NCBI GenBank assembly: GCA_003265435.1
Contig: NOXC01000004.1
Span: 1-64,000, forward strand
Length of the DNA stretch: 64,000 nucleotides
Reading direction: 5' to 3'
DNA from: Cellvibrionaceae bacterium AOL6
GTDB lineage: Bacteria > Pseudomonadota > Gammaproteobacteria > Pseudomonadales > Cellvibrionaceae
Positions 27,175 through 35,736 of this stretch are shown one piece after another. Each line of letters begins with the position of its first letter. The first letter of the stretch is position 1. The notes beneath the pieces are model-generated. The model had not been told where the DNA came from and ran no database searches. It saw only the letters and a program-made list of their open reading frames with translations. The position numbers were made by a program, and so were the translations under genes.

Positions 27175-28908
27175 ATGAGTATCGATTTTACGTATCAAAT
27201 GATTTTTGGCGCGGCGCTCCTTGCACTGATCGCCGTCACGGCAAGCGTGTTTACGCGACGCATCGGCGCCCCCATTCTTTTGATCTTTCTCATTCTCGGC
27301 ATGCTTGCGGGTGAAGACGGCCCCGGCGGTATTTTCTTTGATGACGTCGAATTGGGCTTCCTGTTCGGCAATATCGCGCTGGCAATCATTATTTTTGATG
27401 GTGGGCTCGGTACTCGACGCGACACCTTTCGCGTCAGCTTAAAACCTGCGCTCTCCCTGGCCACACTCGGCGTGTTATTGACTGCCGGCATCACCGGCGT
27501 GGCAGTGCACTACCTGCTCGACTTCTCTTGGCTCGAAAGTCTGTTGATCGGAGCCATCGTAGGATCAACCGATGCGGCTGCAGTGTTTGGATTACTGAGG
27601 AGTGCGGGCTTTGAGTTAAAAGAACGTACCGGCGCAACACTGGAAATTGAATCGGGTTCGAATGACCCCATGGCCATTTTTCTCACGATCACGCTGATCG
27701 AACTCATTCAGCTTTCCGGCTCAGACAATCAAGTGGCTGTGATCGCAAGTGAGTTTGCCCGACAGATGGGCCTGGGGCTGGCGATTGGCTATGGAGCGGG
27801 CTTTCTTTTAGCGGAGCTGCTAAAACGCCTGCCGCTCATCTCCTCTCTCTACCCCTTGTTGGCGCTAGCGGGCGGCATGAGCGTATTTGGCTTGACCGCA
27901 CTCTGGGGTGGCAGCGGCTTTTTGGCGATTTTCATCGTCGGTGCCATGCTCGGCAATCAACCCCTGCCCTACAGTAATGACATTCATCGCTTTCACGATG
28001 GCATCGCGTGGCTCAGTCAGATTGGGATGTTCCTGATGTTGGGCTTATTAATCACCCCGAGTGAACTTCCACCGGTGATTGTGCCGGCGTTGTTAATCGC
28101 GTTCACGCTGATATTTGTTGCCCGTCCGGTCGCCGTCGTCATTGCGCTATTGCCCTTTCACTTTCCGTGGCGGGAGCAAGTGTTTATCGGTTGGTGCGGT
28201 TTGCGCGGCGCGGTGCCGATTATCCTCGCGCTGTTCCCCTCCCTTGCTGGGCTCGATCACAACAAAACCTATTTTGAATTAATTTTCTTCGTCGTACTGG
28301 TGTCGTTGATTCTCCAGGGTTGGACAATCGCCCCTGTGGCCCGTTGGCTGGGTATTGACATCCCGCCGTCGGTACGAGATGCCGATTTTTTGTATCTACC
28401 CATCAAGGACGGACAAGACAAGGATCTATTAGTCTATCCCGTTGTGGCCAACAGTCGCATAGAAGGCAAGTCTATCGCCAGCTTACCTGCCGCGGAGGGT
28501 AGCCAGACTATCGGTGTGATACGCAATGGTGTGTTTGTACCCAGCGCCGGTGCGACGGCCTTGCTTGCTGATGATCAAGTGATTATTTTTGGCGGCGATA
28601 GCGCCAAGCCCCTTTTTGCAAAAGCCTTCTCCAGTAAAGACAGCGCCCAGCAGAAAAATGCGAATTTTTACGGTGAATTTATCATTCATCCTGAAGCGAC
28701 ACTCGGTGATATCGCCGATGCGTATGGATTTTCTGTTGAGGCAAACCACCGCGACATGCGTATCGATGCCTACTTAAACGAACGATTCCATGGAAAATGT
28801 GTGCCGGGGGACCGCGTCGATTTGGGCCCTGTACAACTGATCGTGAGGAGCGTGGATCAGGACGCGGTCATCCGAGAAGTGGGCTTAAAAATTGCCACAC
28901 ACCCCTAA
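27175..28908 (+). CDS. Potassium/proton antiporter, CvrA/NhaP2 type
   Basis: 577 residues. Residues 1-400 form a CPA1-type Na+/H+ exchanger domain with about 12 membrane segments (RIGAPILLIFLILGMLAGEDGPGGI, ESGSNDPMAIFLTITLIELI with the ND pair of the ion site, WCGLRGAVPIILALFP). A TrkA_C domain follows (about 410-490, DLLVYPVVANSRIEGKSIASL) and then a CorC_HlyC-like end. NhaP2/CvrA removes K+ in exchange for protons and is gated by the cytoplasmic domains. It lies behind the secDF terminator, so it probably has its own promoter in the short gap or relies on read-through. The stop is 8 bases from the convergent ccdA-like gene. Confidence 0.9.
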   Translation: MSIDFTYQMIFGAALLALIAVTASVFTRRIGAPILLIFLILGMLAGEDGPGGIFFDDVELGFLFGNIALAIIIFDGGLGTRRDTFRVSLKPALSLATLGVLLTAGITGVAVHYLLDFSWLESLLIGAIVGSTDAAAVFGLLRSAGFELKERTGATLEIESGSNDPMAIFLTITLIELIQLSGSDNQVAVIASEFARQMGLGLAIGYGAGFLLAELLKRLPLISSLYPLLALAGGMSVFGLTALWGGSGFLAIFIVGAMLGNQPLPYSNDIHRFHDGIAWLSQIGMFLMLGLLITPSELPPVIVPALLIAFTLIFVARPVAVVIALLPFHFPWREQVFIGWCGLRGAVPIILALFPSLAGLDHNKTYFELIFFVVLVSLILQGWTIAPVARWLGIDIPPSVRDADFLYLPIKDGQDKDLLVYPVVANSRIEGKSIASLPAAEGSQTIGVIRNGVFVPSAGATALLADDQVIIFGGDSAKPLFAKAFSSKDSAQQKNANFYGEFIIHPEATLGDIADAYGFSVEANHRDMRIDAYLNERFHGKCVPGDRVDLGPVQLIVRSVDQDAVIREVGLKIATHP

Positions 28909-28915
28909 TACGTGT

Positions 28916-29626
28916 TTAGAGGTTTGTTGCCCATTCAGGCAGAAATTGAAGGGCCCAAGCCTCAAGCACCTTATCAAAGCCCGTCAATACCATCAGCGCC
29001 AGGGCTAACAATAAAACACCCAGGATTTTCTTACCCTGCTGTACGCTCGACAATAGACCGGGCCGCCATGTGTTCAGCAAATGCCCGGATACCAGGCCCG
29101 CGAATAATAACGCTGCTGCCGTCCCAAGACCAAAGGCCAGCATAATCAGGAACGCGGTCACCATATGCTCACCCATCGATGCCAGTGCGATCGCCGCGCC
29201 TAACGTTGGCCCCACGCAAGGTAACCAAACGAGCCCTAGCAAGGCACCCACCAAAAATTGGCCTGGTGCTGTATTCGAGTCCACTGAGCTGGTGTTAAAG
29301 CGACTCGACAGCAGCGAAAGGCGTAGACTTATCCACGCTTCCAATGGCTTCACCAGCAATACCAATGCAACCACCAATAACAATACAGCAGCCGTGTAGC
29401 GCAACACATCAGGGTGCAAGCCCAAGTTCAGCATAATGAAGGACAAGAGCGTGCCCGCCAGCGCAAAAGAGGCGGCAAGGCCTAAAGCAAGAAACCAAGG
29501 GCCAGAGCGACCGCTGGTGGCTGCCGACGACATGACTACAGGCACTAAAGGCCAGACACACGGAGACATGACACCAAGTATCCCCGCCAGAAACGCCAAC
29601 GGTACGCTAGTGAGATCTAAGCTCAC
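28916..29626 (-). CDS. CcdA/DsbD-like thiol-electron transporter
   Basis: 236 residues, six membrane segments. The two redox cysteines of the DsbD transmembrane family are in place: GVMSPCVWPLVPVV in TM1 and VWLPCVGPTLGAAIALA in TM4. The protein passes electrons from cytoplasmic thioredoxin across the inner membrane to periplasmic thiol proteins. The GTG start overlaps the TGA of the thioredoxin-like gene (GTGA), and the exported thioredoxin is its obvious acceptor. Both are downstream of the tetR gene. Confidence 0.87.
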   Translation of the reverse strand: MSLDLTSVPLAFLAGILGVMSPCVWPLVPVVMSSAATSGRSGPWFLALGLAASFALAGTLLSFIMLNLGLHPDVLRYTAAVLLLVVALVLLVKPLEAWISLRLSLLSSRFNTSSVDSNTAPGQFLVGALLGLVWLPCVGPTLGAAIALASMGEHMVTAFLIMLAFGLGTAAALLFAGLVSGHLLNTWRPGLLSSVQQGKKILGVLLLALALMVLTGFDKVLEAWALQFLPEWATNL

Positions 29627-30027
29627 AGCGTCTCACTTGCGCTAATGGCGTCCAGAAGTGCTTTTTCTAGTACGTCATAACGGGTTTCAGCGACGCTGAA
29701 CCATTGGCGTTGTTCGCCAGTGTAGAGGATCAGAGTGGACTGTCGTGGTGCTTTAAAGTGCGTCACCCACTCTTTTTGCTTGTCAAAATCCACCACAAGA
29801 ATGTACACGTCCGCATCGGGGTGCGCGCTTTCAAATTGCGTAAACAACGCTTGTTGTTTGGCGCACGTTGGGCACCAGGTAGCGAACACATCGACGAGCA
29901 CCACTTTCCCTTCTGACTGAAGCGATGTAAAGCGATTCGGGTCAAAGGGTTCTTTTTCCAGAGAAAAGGCGGGTAAAGCCAGCGTAAATATTGAAATCAA
30001 AAACAGCTTGATCATAGCGTTATTCAT
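29623..30027 (-). CDS. Exported thioredoxin-like protein
   Basis: 134 residues: signal peptide (MIKLFLISIFTLALPAFS) and a thioredoxin fold with the active site FATWCPTCAKQQ and a cis-Pro region (APRQSTLILY). It is probably a periplasmic disulfide reductase kept reduced by the CcdA-like protein, whose gene overlaps its stop by four bases. It begins 53 bases after the tetR stop, so a tetR-trx-ccdA operon is likely. An inner ATG at 30015 is an alternative start. Confidence 0.88.
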   Translation of the reverse strand: MNNAMIKLFLISIFTLALPAFSLEKEPFDPNRFTSLQSEGKVVLVDVFATWCPTCAKQQALFTQFESAHPDADVYILVVDFDKQKEWVTHFKAPRQSTLILYTGEQRQWFSVAETRYDVLEKALLDAISASETL

Positions 30028-30080
30028 AATGTCACCGTGATTTAAGAGAGGTAAATAGACGAGCGCATTCGGCGCGAGAT

Positions 30081-30665
30081 TTAATGAATCTGATTGCGGA
30101 TCACACTCGCAACGAGGGGGCGTATTTCGCTGGCCATTGCGGAGCGCAAAGCAATACCACGCAGGCCGATGATGGAAACTTGTATTTGCCGAGCAATGGC
30201 GGTGCTGTCCCGTGACTCAGGAATACGCCCGGCCGCTTTCTCAGCGTCAACCAAAGTCACCAGTTGGGTTTCCATCTCAGCGAGTAAGGCATCGGCCTTT
30301 TCGGCCACCACCCCACCTGCGTCGGAGGTTTCGAACAAGGTCTTGACCACTAAACAGGCACGCGAAGGCCGCACGCTTTCGCCCTCTACCAATAAGCCTG
30401 TGATAAACACTTCCAGGGCTTCGGTGAGAGAGTCGTGCGCCTCCACGGCTGCTTGTAATTGAGCAATAAACTCGGAGGCATAAAGCTCCAATGCCTCCAT
30501 AAACAAGCGGTCCTTATTACCAAAACTGTGGTATAGGCTGCCCGGCCGCAGCGCCAAATGTGACTCTAATTGTTTCAATGACGTCGCCTGGTAGCCGTTT
30601 TTCCAGAACAACAGCATCGCTTTATGAAGCGCTTCATCACGATCAAAGCTGAGGGTTCTACCCAT
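30081..30665 (-). CDS. TetR/AcrR family repressor
   Basis: 194 residues. The N-terminal HTH is typical: MGRTLSFDRDEALHKAMLLFWKNGYQATSLKQLESHLALRPGSLYHSFGNKDRLF. The C-terminal helical ligand domain (TGLLVEGESVRPSRACLVVKTLFETS) is of the type seen in regulators of electrophile and oxidant response. A perfect 30-base palindrome 100-129 bases upstream is the likely operator, giving autoregulation. The genes for exported thioredoxin and CcdA follow on the same strand. A related palindrome stands before the AhpD-like gene at 12304. Confidence 0.9.
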   Translation of the reverse strand: MGRTLSFDRDEALHKAMLLFWKNGYQATSLKQLESHLALRPGSLYHSFGNKDRLFMEALELYASEFIAQLQAAVEAHDSLTEALEVFITGLLVEGESVRPSRACLVVKTLFETSDAGGVVAEKADALLAEMETQLVTLVDAEKAAGRIPESRDSTAIARQIQVSIIGLRGIALRSAMASEIRPLVASVIRNQIH

Positions 30666-30764
30666 ATCGGAATTCCTTGGTGTGGTTCATGCAAATTACC
30701 GCGTAAACAGGACCATAAAGGCCTAACTGGTACCTCAGTCGCTATGAAGCCGGTAAATCTTACA

Positions 30765-30794
30765 CATATATTTGAGTGCGCACTCAAATATATG
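30765..30794. promoter_or_regulatory. Perfect 30-base palindrome, TetR operator
   Basis: Centre TTGAGTGCGCACTCAA (30772-30787), extended on both sides by matching ATATA/TATAT arms so that all 15 pairs match. It lies upstream of the tetR gene. The related site at 12384-12409 shares TTGAG-N6-CTCAA. Confidence 0.75.
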
Positions 30795-30921
30795 ACCGCA
30801 GAGAATCCCAGTCAAGTGGCTTTCACAGACTGTGTAAGGACACCGTGGTCGCATGACATGTGGAGGAAATATGCAGCGCACCGTCACCACCCTGGCAACG
30901 GTACGAGAAAGAGGAGATGCG

Positions 30922-33900
30922 CTAGCGAATGGGTTCTGCCGGAAAGCGCCTTACAGTCACAAATGCTTCAGCAAGGTTTTCATGGAGCTGCGCGTTCGAG
31001 GCCGGTGTCAGTGACACCTTGTACACCCGCGCTGTCTGCTGAGGGTGCACTTCGGCCAGCTTTGTTGTGGAGAGCTGGATGAGAATCTGCTTTCTGTCAG
31101 CACTGATTGTGACATCCTTAATCGGCTCTTGCTTGCGGTCCAACTCATCGGAGCCATAGTCCGGCGCGTCTCGGTAGACCCAGGATTCCACCATTACACC
31201 GTCCTTCAAGGCCGTGTCCGAAACCGCTTCGGGCAGCGCTTGAGTGAGTTCTAACTCAAAGCCAGCTGAAACCGTACGCGCGGTTTTTATTGCGGGCGCG
31301 ATGGTTTTTCCGTCCCAAACGATACGCTGCAAGGCCGCAACCTGCCCGCCTTTTGCCTGCCAACCCCGGCCTGTTTGCCCTAGCATTAAACTGCCGTCCT
31401 GTAAAAACACAGGCCGCATGACGCCCGATGCCAGGCCTTCTGCGAAGGGCAATACACTCCCCTGCTCAATCTCTCCGGCTCTATGGATGTCGACGCGCAA
31501 TAAATTGGACTGTGTTTGATCCCCGATAAACATCTGGCCGGCAAAGGGGCCAAATAGACCTGCGGTCGTATCCCAAGCAGGGTTTCCTGGCGAATTCGCC
31601 ACACGGTTGTGAGGGAAAAGTGCCACGGCTTCGACGCGCCGCGACCATACGGCATCCCATTGAATTTCAGGCGATTCAGGCAGCATGCCAGGTAGATCAA
31701 CCAGGCTTGAAGGATGACCATAAAACCCATCTTTCTCGAGCACAAATAATTTTGATGTCCCGACGTACTCGCCTTGGTTTTCAGAATACCAAAGCCGCCC
31801 TTCGGGATCAGTACCTAAACCCGCAGGGCTGCGTAAACCGTTTGCCCACAGCGTGTAGTCACCTTCTGGTGTCACACGGATAAGCCACCCAGCCAAGCCA
31901 CCGGCGCTGCCCATGTATTTTCCGCCCGCCTTATAAGTGCTGCCATCGCCACCGTCCGCTAAATTGATACTGAAGTAATACGCTCCGTCACCGCCTTTTA
32001 CAGGCCCGTGCATATAGGAGTGGTAGTTCCCATGATAGGAATGCGCATCAAACAGAGTGTCATAGTGATCGGCGATGCCATCGCCATTAGTATCGCGAAT
32101 GCGTGTTAGCTCCGCTTTCTGACCCACGATGAGATCTAGACCTTTTTCATCTTCAACAACCAGGCCCAAGCTATCAAAGGTACCTTCTGCAAATCGCCGC
32201 CATGCCCCTTTCTCCAAGCGCCAAATTCCGGCGGTTCGAGTAGCGACAACCAGTGTTTTATCTTTCGTTTCAGCGAGACCGAGTGCCTCGAACAATTGCT
32301 CACGACCGTAGTTGTCGAGCGGCGGAAAATAGCTTTCGATTCTGTAACCCGCTGGGAGATCTGCCATTGACGGCTCGACTTGTGCTTTTTGGGCGTGGTA
32401 GCCGAAATCACTTTTCGATGCTTTCCACACTGCGTCTGATAATTGAATATGGGTATTGAGTACGGCCTTTTCCGTCCCTTTCGGCAGTACCCACTGTCCA
32501 TTCTGTATCGTACCGGCACTGACCTTCGCTTTATCGATTAATTTTTGGTTGAGCACAAAACGTTGCTTGTCCGCCAAGCTACCGGCCACGTTGATGCTCA
32601 TATCTCCATTGGCTGCAATACGGGTAGTGACTTCGAGAATATTATTTCCGACGCGATATTTGAATGTCGGCGCCACCTCGGCTTCTTTGGAATTGCGCGA
32701 AAACCCGAGAAACTGAGCGTTCATACCCTCAACACGTTCGAGGTGATCGACTTTACTATTCAATGAGGCTTTAATGGTGTCAACATCCCCGAAGCGCGCT
32801 TCTTTAAATGAAAAATCCACTCGTTCACCTGAAGCATTTAAAGGCGCGAGTAGGAATGCTTCCTTACCCAAATCGATCTCTCGACTTTCGTAACCCATTT
32901 TCAGGCCTTTGCCACCACGGTTAAGCCACTCCCCGCTCATATCCAGAAAACCACCCTGCCAGACTTGGGTAACGGCCAGGATTCGGGGATCGAAGGTATA
33001 ATTTAGACCCCAAGGAAAACCCACATGCACGGCACGTCCAGACACCCCAGGCATCGGGCCGCGTTGCAATCGTACTTCCGTATTCACAAGCATCTGTAGA
33101 CGGTCGTCGAGTGGATCGTAAGCTTGCGTGCTATTCTCCTTGATCAGACGAACAACGGGGCCTTGTTGCTCCGGCGGGTTTAAAGTCGCGAGGTAGTCTC
33201 CGATCGCGTCAATCTGGAAATCACTGAGTACTTGCGGCCCGAACGGGGGCATGATGGGAAGATAGGCCTCGCCCTGCTTTGCGCCCGTTTCCGCTACCGC
33301 CAGCTGTGCGCTGGGTTCTCTTAGGCTGCGATGTAAATACTGAGCATTAGCCTTGATAATAAATCGGTGCCCTTCCCCACCTTCGACCACTTCGCGGTCA
33401 CGAGGCTCCTTTGAGAACAAACCAAATAAATTGGGCCCAGAGGTCACACCGCTTGCCTGAGCTGTGGTGAAATGACAGGCGTTGCAATTAACGGCTTCGA
33501 AGGTTTCTTTTCCCAAGGCTACTGAGTCTATCAGGTCGTCAAGATTGGAAGCCTCACCCGATGCCTTGGGAATAGCAACCTGAGAAAAATCTGCGGGCTG
33601 GGTTTCAAAATTGCGCAAGGCCATTTGCCCATGCGTTACCTTAAAACTGCTCGCACCGAGGGGGCCTTTCCAGGTAATGCTTGCGTCATCGCTCAGCTCG
33701 GCATGAATAGAACGAGCCAGCACTGTACGGCCATCAACGAGCACCTCTAAAATCAGTGCGGGTTCCATCATCGCACCCGCCTCGTCAAATCTCGCTGCGC
33801 GATAACGCGCACTCAATTTCTGCCACAAGTTCTTTCCCGGAGGTAATATGAAGCCATAGCGGCCCTGAAAAAACAGGCTCGCCTCACTGCCTTCGGGTAA

Positions 33901-34191
33901 TAAATAATCAAACGAGAGTATCGAATCTTCAAGCCAGCGCTGACTGACTAGATGGGATGCGCCATTCGAGACATCAGACACCACCACGTCGGCGCCCGGA
34001 GAGACCTCATACACAATACGACCCATCTGAACTTTTACATTTGACGCACTCTGCCACGTGCTATCACTGGTGAAATGCTCTTCAATAATCCCTGCGTGTG
34101 CTCCCGGCGCCCCGAGTATCGAGGCATAAAACAACATAGTCAGGAAGAACAAGCGAGATACGGAGGAGTATGAGGAAAGCATTTTTTTCAT
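30922..34191 (-). CDS. Large exported cytochrome c / beta-propeller protein (PVC-type, DUF6797-like)
   Basis: 1089 residues from the ATG at 34191; the frame extends to a TTG at 34272 but the signal peptide starts here (VSRLFFLTMLFYASILGAPGAHA). Residues about 35-210 look like a LamG-type/DUF1080-like sugar-binding domain (FDYLLPEGSEASLFFQGRYGF). A haem c domain follows (CNACH near 235, distal Met in MPPFGPQVLSDFQIDAIGDYL), then a long middle domain, then a glucose/sorbosone dehydrogenase-like propeller (RDTNGDGIADHYDTLFDAHSYHGNYHS, GNPAWDTTAGLFGPFAGQMFIGDQTQ). Such proteins are common in Planctomycetes/Verrucomicrobia and in polysaccharide degraders. Probably a periplasmic sugar-oxidising protein; the substrate is unknown. 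Confidence 0.7.
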   Translation of the reverse strand: MKKMLSSYSSVSRLFFLTMLFYASILGAPGAHAGIIEEHFTSDSTWQSASNVKVQMGRIVYEVSPGADVVVSDVSNGASHLVSQRWLEDSILSFDYLLPEGSEASLFFQGRYGFILPPGKNLWQKLSARYRAARFDEAGAMMEPALILEVLVDGRTVLARSIHAELSDDASITWKGPLGASSFKVTHGQMALRNFETQPADFSQVAIPKASGEASNLDDLIDSVALGKETFEAVNCNACHFTTAQASGVTSGPNLFGLFSKEPRDREVVEGGEGHRFIIKANAQYLHRSLREPSAQLAVAETGAKQGEAYLPIMPPFGPQVLSDFQIDAIGDYLATLNPPEQQGPVVRLIKENSTQAYDPLDDRLQMLVNTEVRLQRGPMPGVSGRAVHVGFPWGLNYTFDPRILAVTQVWQGGFLDMSGEWLNRGGKGLKMGYESREIDLGKEAFLLAPLNASGERVDFSFKEARFGDVDTIKASLNSKVDHLERVEGMNAQFLGFSRNSKEAEVAPTFKYRVGNNILEVTTRIAANGDMSINVAGSLADKQRFVLNQKLIDKAKVSAGTIQNGQWVLPKGTEKAVLNTHIQLSDAVWKASKSDFGYHAQKAQVEPSMADLPAGYRIESYFPPLDNYGREQLFEALGLAETKDKTLVVATRTAGIWRLEKGAWRRFAEGTFDSLGLVVEDEKGLDLIVGQKAELTRIRDTNGDGIADHYDTLFDAHSYHGNYHSYMHGPVKGGDGAYYFSINLADGGDGSTYKAGGKYMGSAGGLAGWLIRVTPEGDYTLWANGLRSPAGLGTDPEGRLWYSENQGEYVGTSKLFVLEKDGFYGHPSSLVDLPGMLPESPEIQWDAVWSRRVEAVALFPHNRVANSPGNPAWDTTAGLFGPFAGQMFIGDQTQSNLLRVDIHRAGEIEQGSVLPFAEGLASGVMRPVFLQDGSLMLGQTGRGWQAKGGQVAALQRIVWDGKTIAPAIKTARTVSAGFELELTQALPEAVSDTALKDGVMVESWVYRDAPDYGSDELDRKQEPIKDVTISADRKQILIQLSTTKLAEVHPQQTARVYKVSLTPASNAQLHENLAEAFVTVRRFPAEPIR

Positions 34192-34501
34192 AGGGAAAAG
34201 CCAAAGATAGATTCGGGAGATTGGATCACACAACACCGTTAAGCCTGCGGAAGCAGCGTCGATATATAGCAAGATCGTCTTTGTGGAAGGACACAGCCTA
34301 TGGACACCGTATTATTCTTAAAATCAGCATGCCGCAGTGCATCTGCGGCGCCCACAGTCAATATTTGAGCCCCTCAAGCACCTGCACTGAGGTCAGAAAG
34401 TCTCAATGACTATATAAGATAGGATTATTTAGTGTTGGCCTTGGCCTGTCAATGCCGGAACACCGTTTTGGGGTACATAAGCACCCCAAGCCACATGACG
34501 A
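34192..34501. other. Intergenic region with a hairpin
   Basis: About 310 bases without a supported gene. A 7-pair hairpin, TTGGGGT (34468-34474) with ACCCCAA (34483-34489), lies just after the esterase gene's stop on the minus strand. It has no U-run on either side, so it is at best a weak terminator. The rest should carry the promoter for the gene starting at 34191; I see no clear operator. Confidence 0.5.
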
Positions 34502-35614
34502 TTACCAGCCCATCACCTCTTCTATGTGCTGGGTCAGAATGGCGGCGTTGGCTTTATGTTGTGCCACACGTGGATGTTGACCGTAGCCGTTAAAAGGAAA
34601 GAACACCGTACTGAGGTTCTTGTCTCCGTTTTTTGTCATCTGCGCGACCGCTTCGAGAATATACCCAGGCCACTGTTCGTCCTGCGTGGCATCCATACTT
34701 CCCAGCGCACAAACAATATGCGCTTTCGGGTAGTGCGCACGAATCACACTGACAAAATCAATATAGGCCTGAATTCGCTGCGTATCATTGGGAATAGGCT
34801 GCAAGCGTTTTTCACGGTCCACCAACCACTTGTCATTTTGGAAAAGGTTGATCACCACTAAATCCGGTGTCCATGAGCTAAAGTCCCATACGGAATCATT
34901 GTTACTGCTCGCATCGAGTTGATCGTAATATTCGGGCATGGTAAACGGGAACCAGCTCACCATAATGCCGATGCCACTTTTCGAAATGGTGTGCAGTTCT
35001 GCCTCTAGCGCACGTGCTGTCACCGCGCCATAACTCCAATAGTGATTCTTTTCCGATGCGAGGTGGTCTTCTCCGTTATCAGCACCTTCATTCCCCATAC
35101 CAGAACTGATGGAATCACCAAAAATTTCCATCTTTCGCTTTTTCGTTTTCTGCCTCGGGACAAGGCGCGCGTTATCTTCGAGGGTGAGCCCGTAAAAACG
35201 CGACCAACCCTCCTCGCCCTCCGTGCGCTTGTAGATTTCAAGCTCATGTTCACCGGGCTTAAGCTGTGATGCGATCAGATATTCGTGCTTGCCTTTTTTC
35301 GCCTCAAGGACATAGGGGTGCAGACGTTCCCCATCAATAAACACGTTATAAAAATTATTGCCCTTCTGATCTTCGAGCGTCAGGCTCAAGACACTTCCGG
35401 TGAATCTAGCGCGAATTGAAGTACCCGGCCAGCTTAAGAGCGGCGCATCTGGGCTGCTAAAATCGACGCGCCCGACATATTCAAATCCATCGTCTTTTGC
35501 ACTGACCCATGTGTCAGCCCATGCAGGCGTGTAAAAGTGGTTCAGAACTAGAAAAGCGCCAAGGCCAATCCAGCGAGTTATCGAATGCTTCATCAGAATG
35601 TTGGACGCCAACAT
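34502..35614 (-). CDS. SGNH/GDSL carbohydrate esterase, CE2-like
   Basis: 370 residues with a signal peptide (WIGLGAFLVLNHFYTPAWA). The ATG at 35614 has GGTGGGG in front; an ATG at 35593 is possible. An N-terminal jelly-roll domain (about 40-150, FEYVGRVDFSSPDAPLLSWPGTSIRARFTG) precedes the SGNH domain with FGDSISSGMGNEG (Ser nucleophile) and YGQHPRVAQH (His) at the end, while the Asn block is seen as VINLFQNDKW. This two-domain layout is that of family CE2 acetyl-xylan/acetyl-mannan esterases. It probably removes acetyl groups from plant polysaccharide in the periplasm or outside. It is divergent from a second SGNH enzyme. Confidence 0.85.
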   Translation of the reverse strand: MLASNILMKHSITRWIGLGAFLVLNHFYTPAWADTWVSAKDDGFEYVGRVDFSSPDAPLLSWPGTSIRARFTGSVLSLTLEDQKGNNFYNVFIDGERLHPYVLEAKKGKHEYLIASQLKPGEHELEIYKRTEGEEGWSRFYGLTLEDNARLVPRQKTKKRKMEIFGDSISSGMGNEGADNGEDHLASEKNHYWSYGAVTARALEAELHTISKSGIGIMVSWFPFTMPEYYDQLDASSNNDSVWDFSSWTPDLVVINLFQNDKWLVDREKRLQPIPNDTQRIQAYIDFVSVIRAHYPKAHIVCALGSMDATQDEQWPGYILEAVAQMTKNGDKNLSTVFFPFNGYGQHPRVAQHKANAAILTQHIEEVMGW

Positions 35615-35736
35615 GCCCCACCCTTTCAGCTATTGTGATTGTGACCATAGATGTTACTATTTCGACACAACGCTCGGTGCAGAACCCAAAGCCCCGCGCG
35701 TGCCACTAATAATAATATCATAGAGGAGCGCCCTCG

